Source of the DNA: Alphaproteobacteria bacterium
Lineage (GTDB): Bacteria; Pseudomonadota; Alphaproteobacteria; JANQMY01
Length of the DNA: 44,675 nt
Direction of reading: 5' to 3'
Assembly (NCBI GenBank): GCA_028279895.1
Contig: JANQMY010000294.1
Location: 1-44,675 of the forward strand
A model generated the notes under the pieces. It made no database searches, had not been told where the DNA came from, and saw only the letters and a program-made list of their open reading frames with translations. Of this stretch, positions 42,403 through 44,675 are shown in pieces; position 1 is the first letter of the stretch, and each line of letters begins with the position of its first letter. The position numbers and the translations under genes are program-made.

Positions 42403-43936
42403 TTGGCACTTCCTCTGGCGGCTCCTGCTCTAGAGCGCGAAACTTTTCGTCGATCAATCGGCGGAACGCATCGTTCTTTAACAATCGTTCGACTTCCGTG
42501 TTAAGCGCCTTCGGCCCACGTTTTCCTGCCGCCCTCAGTCGTTTTAGGAAGGGCTCCGGCAGGGACTCGGGATTGCTCCCGATCACTTTCATGGATTTGT
42601 AAAGATCAGGGTCACCGTCTTTAAGGGCTCTTGCCGCTGTAATCCCGGCTTGCCAGAAGGCGCCCCTTCTTGAACCGGTGATGATTTCTCCCAACAGCGG
42701 AGAGATGTTCGCGATGTCACCCACATTGCCACCAGGCCTGTTGAGACCCGCTACCCATGCCGATGCCCCAAGCGCCGCTATTGCGCCATACTTTGAGGCC
42801 AAGTCTTGTAAGTTTTCACTGACCGTTTTGTCAGAAAACCCAAACGTGGCAACACCCTCGACAATGGCGGTACCTATAAGTCCCCAACCCACCATTTTTT
42901 GATTGGCGGTTCGACCGATAGACGACCCGGGAAACAGCAAAGCCGAACCTACCGCCTGTGTACCCGCACCAAACGCCATGGCAGAACCGGGATCAATCTC
43001 CATATCCCTCTGCAATGCCGCGAGAAATCCTGCCTCGCTACCCGCCTCAACAGCGCGGACCATACCCTTTGGCAGTTCTTGTTTTATGGCCCTAAAGGCG
43101 GTTGGCAGAAATGCCAGAGGAGACCCTTCCTCCACACCTCGTTTAGCGAGTTCCTTGCCGATAAATGCGGCCCTGTCTCCGCGCTGGAACTTAGCCGCGG
43201 TGTTCGCGGCGACATTCTTTTTCGCGAACGGGGCTCTCACTGCTAAGAGCACCGCAACATCAGCCAGGCCGCGCCCGATCATTGTTGCCGCCGGGAAGTC
43301 CTCCTCATTCGTGAGTGTCGTTTCCAGCATTTCATTTCGAGTTCTCTCGCGGTTTTCCGAGAAGGCCCCAAGATGCTCACCGCCACCAACGAAGTCTCTT
43401 GCGGCTTTGACAAAACTCAGGACGTCCTCAGATCCGCCGATATTCCGGTCTATGACTCCTTGCAGATTGCGGAGCGCCTTTGCTGGCCCCACTTCCCGCT
43501 GCTCTTGAAACCGGTCTCCAACCTCTTGGAAAAACGTCCTATCAGGGTCGTCTTGGAACGGATTAAGCGTCTGAAGCAATCCAGCACCGCCCGCGATAAA
43601 CTCACCCGTTGCACCTGGTATGTTGAGGGTTGAGTCGATAAGGCGATTGCGCCCCTCTCTGAGGGCGACCCCCGCAGAACCTTGTCTCCGCTGCACAGGA
43701 AGCTGCTGACGCAATTGCTCCAACTGCCCCACACGCTTCGTGACTTCATTGTCTAGCCCCAGCATATCCGGCAACGCCCGCTTGCCGACCTTTTCCAGCG
43801 TGTCTAGCGCACTCGGCCTGTCCCGTCCTACCAGTGGCGGGCGGTTATCTAGATTGCCTTTCCCTTGAAACTCCTCCAATCGTTTGCGCTTCTGTTCTAT
43901 GCGCCTAATCTGTTCCTCTTGCTCAGGCGTGGCCAT
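42371..43936 (-). CDS. Large internal virion / ejection-type protein, 521 aa
   Basis: N-terminal charged helix (EQIRRIEQKRKRLEEFQGKG), then helical and amphipathic body with weakly hydrophobic stretches (DVAVLLAVRAPFAKKNVAANT, MVGWGLIGTAIVEGVATFGF, YGAIAALGASAWVAGLNRP), and a C-terminal region rich in charged helices. No enzymatic motif. Its composition and place before the tail fibre match ejection proteins of short-tailed phages that form a channel across the envelope. The precise role is inference. Confidence 0.75.
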   Translation of the reverse strand: MATPEQEEQIRRIEQKRKRLEEFQGKGNLDNRPPLVGRDRPSALDTLEKVGKRALPDMLGLDNEVTKRVGQLEQLRQQLPVQRRQGSAGVALREGRNRLIDSTLNIPGATGEFIAGGAGLLQTLNPFQDDPDRTFFQEVGDRFQEQREVGPAKALRNLQGVIDRNIGGSEDVLSFVKAARDFVGGGEHLGAFSENRERTRNEMLETTLTNEEDFPAATMIGRGLADVAVLLAVRAPFAKKNVAANTAAKFQRGDRAAFIGKELAKRGVEEGSPLAFLPTAFRAIKQELPKGMVRAVEAGSEAGFLAALQRDMEIDPGSAMAFGAGTQAVGSALLFPGSSIGRTANQKMVGWGLIGTAIVEGVATFGFSDKTVSENLQDLASKYGAIAALGASAWVAGLNRPGGNVGDIANISPLLGEIITGSRRGAFWQAGITAARALKDGDPDLYKSMKVIGSNPESLPEPFLKRLRAAGKRGPKALNTEVERLLKNDAFRRLIDEKFRALEQEPPEEVPISGLPSQAPV

Positions 43937-44675
43937 TACGGTTGGGCCCCGAGGGATTTAAGCGCTTCATCAAGCGCCTTCTCCATGGCGTCTAGCCTCT
44001 GTTGGGTATCTTCATCAGACTGCGCTGGTGCCTGAGCAGCGGGAGCCGCACCAGATCCAAACCGAGCCGAGTCCCTAAGCCGGAATTGAGCCTGCAATTC
44101 GTCTTCAATGGCCTGTTTGTCCACACCTTCTACACCGAACGTTTCCAGGCCGGAAAGAATGGTCTGAAGGGCAAGTGCCAATTTCTCACTACGTTGTTGT
44201 GGTGTGTCGAATACATTCGGCTTCGCACGCTCTAATGCTTGTTGTGTGGACCGCGTCGCCTCTCCGCTGAAGGATTTGATGTTCTCAACCAGAAACTCGT
44301 CTATCAAAGATTGCAGTTGTAGTTGAGTATTAAGGATAGCGCGTGTGCGCTCATCTATTGGCGCATCGACAAGATCGTCGATTGTCATCTTACCTTGTCT
44401 GGCCAATTGCACAAAACGCTGCGCCTCTGCCGGAAGGCCCTGCTCAATGGGACCCAGCTCCGTCAATCTTCGGGATAACTGGCTCATTCGCAGAACGATT
44501 CCTGTGGTCCGCTGGAAGCCGCCCGAAATCTTCTGCTTATCGAGTTTAAACTGCTCTCCCTTGGACTGAAGGTCTTGCATAAGCTTTTCGATTTCAAGGC
44601 GGGTCTTCATATCATCCAAGCCGCCGCCTTGGCCTGTGGCTTTTACCTTTTGAAACTGCGCAAAGCCTTCCGGCG
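43936..44675 (-). CDS. Coiled-coil internal virion protein, 5' end cut by the window edge
   Basis: The track begins at a TTG (44619), but the frame is open to the window end (PEGFAQFQKVKATGQGGGLDDMKTRLEIEKLMQDLQSKGEQF). It is therefore either the 3' part of a longer gene or starts at ATG 44610. Long helices follow (RLEIEKLMQDLQSKGEQFKLDKQ, RAILNTQLQLQSLIDEFLVENIK), ending in an Ala/Pro linker and a terminal coiled coil. By layout an ejection or internal virion protein. It may be one protein with the gene at 1-431 if the genome is circular. Confidence 0.7.
   Translation of the reverse strand, partial: PEGFAQFQKVKATGQGGGLDDMKTRLEIEKLMQDLQSKGEQFKLDKQKISGGFQRTTGIVLRMSQLSRRLTELGPIEQGLPAEAQRFVQLARQGKMTIDDLVDAPIDERTRAILNTQLQLQSLIDEFLVENIKSFSGEATRSTQQALERAKPNVFDTPQQRSEKLALALQTILSGLETFGVEGVDKQAIEDELQAQFRLRDSARFGSGAAPAAQAPAQSDEDTQQRLDAMEKALDEALKSLGAQP

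Noticed and set aside
1-44675. CRISPR arrays, insertion sequences, rRNA or tRNA genes
   Set aside because: No repeat-spacer array, transposase or RNA gene seen; the only tRNA-like sequence is the 17-bp attP core.

Overview
The window looks like the nearly complete genome of a temperate, short-tailed (podovirus-like) phage of an alphaproteobacterium, about 44.7 kb. The phage nature is seen directly: terminase pair, portal, scaffold, major capsid protein, head-tail adaptor, nozzle protein, tail fibre, amidase endolysin, spanins, ERF annealing protein and a tyrosine integrase. No tape-measure gene is visible, which argues for a short tail. The alphaproteobacterial host is an inference from a GcrA-like regulator and from an attP-like core that resembles the 3' end of an alphaproteobacterial tRNA-Glu.

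Layout. The late genes are all on the minus strand and run from about 16.5 kb down to position 1, then appear to continue from 44.7 kb down to 38.5 kb. The window therefore reads as a circular or permuted genome opened inside the virion-protein cluster. Order of the late genes: HNH nuclease, small protein, candidate cos/TerS-site gap, TerS, TerL, a beta-rich protein, a DUF2341/LamG protein, an RNase-H-like TerL-nuclease relative, portal, scaffold, SU10-type capsid protein, three beta-rich decoration-like proteins (with a terminator behind the first), adaptor, nozzle, GNAT-like protein, an S74-chaperone protein, several internal or ejection-type proteins, tail fibre, endolysin, holin-like proteins and an overlapping Rz/Rz1 spanin pair.

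The minus-strand early (replication) operon runs from 24.2 to 16.75 kb: small regulator, GcrA-like protein, NrdR-like zinc ribbon, winged-helix replication protein, primase zinc-binding domain encoded separately from a Toprim/DnaB-type primase-helicase, then many small unknown genes, closed by a terminator at 16.68-16.71 kb.

The control region (24.16-25.37 kb) holds two divergent HTH regulators, a TTGACA promoter with an operator-like palindrome filling its spacer and a probably leaderless regulator mRNA, two more matching operator sites before the rightward operon, and a 25-bp palindrome plus a strong plus-strand terminator that may bound a small RNA.

The plus-strand operon (25.37-38.51 kb) holds ERF and an HNH/Ref-like nuclease, then a long run of more than 30 very small, overlapping genes (zinc-knuckle, coiled-coil, membrane and unknown proteins), the integrase with attP directly behind it, a GNAT acetyltransferase and a SLOG-family protein. 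Several gene junctions in this operon are repeated DNA cassettes, which suggests exchange of small genes by recombination at the junctions. A roughly 120-nt multi-hairpin region lies where the plus and minus operons converge (38.63-38.76 kb).
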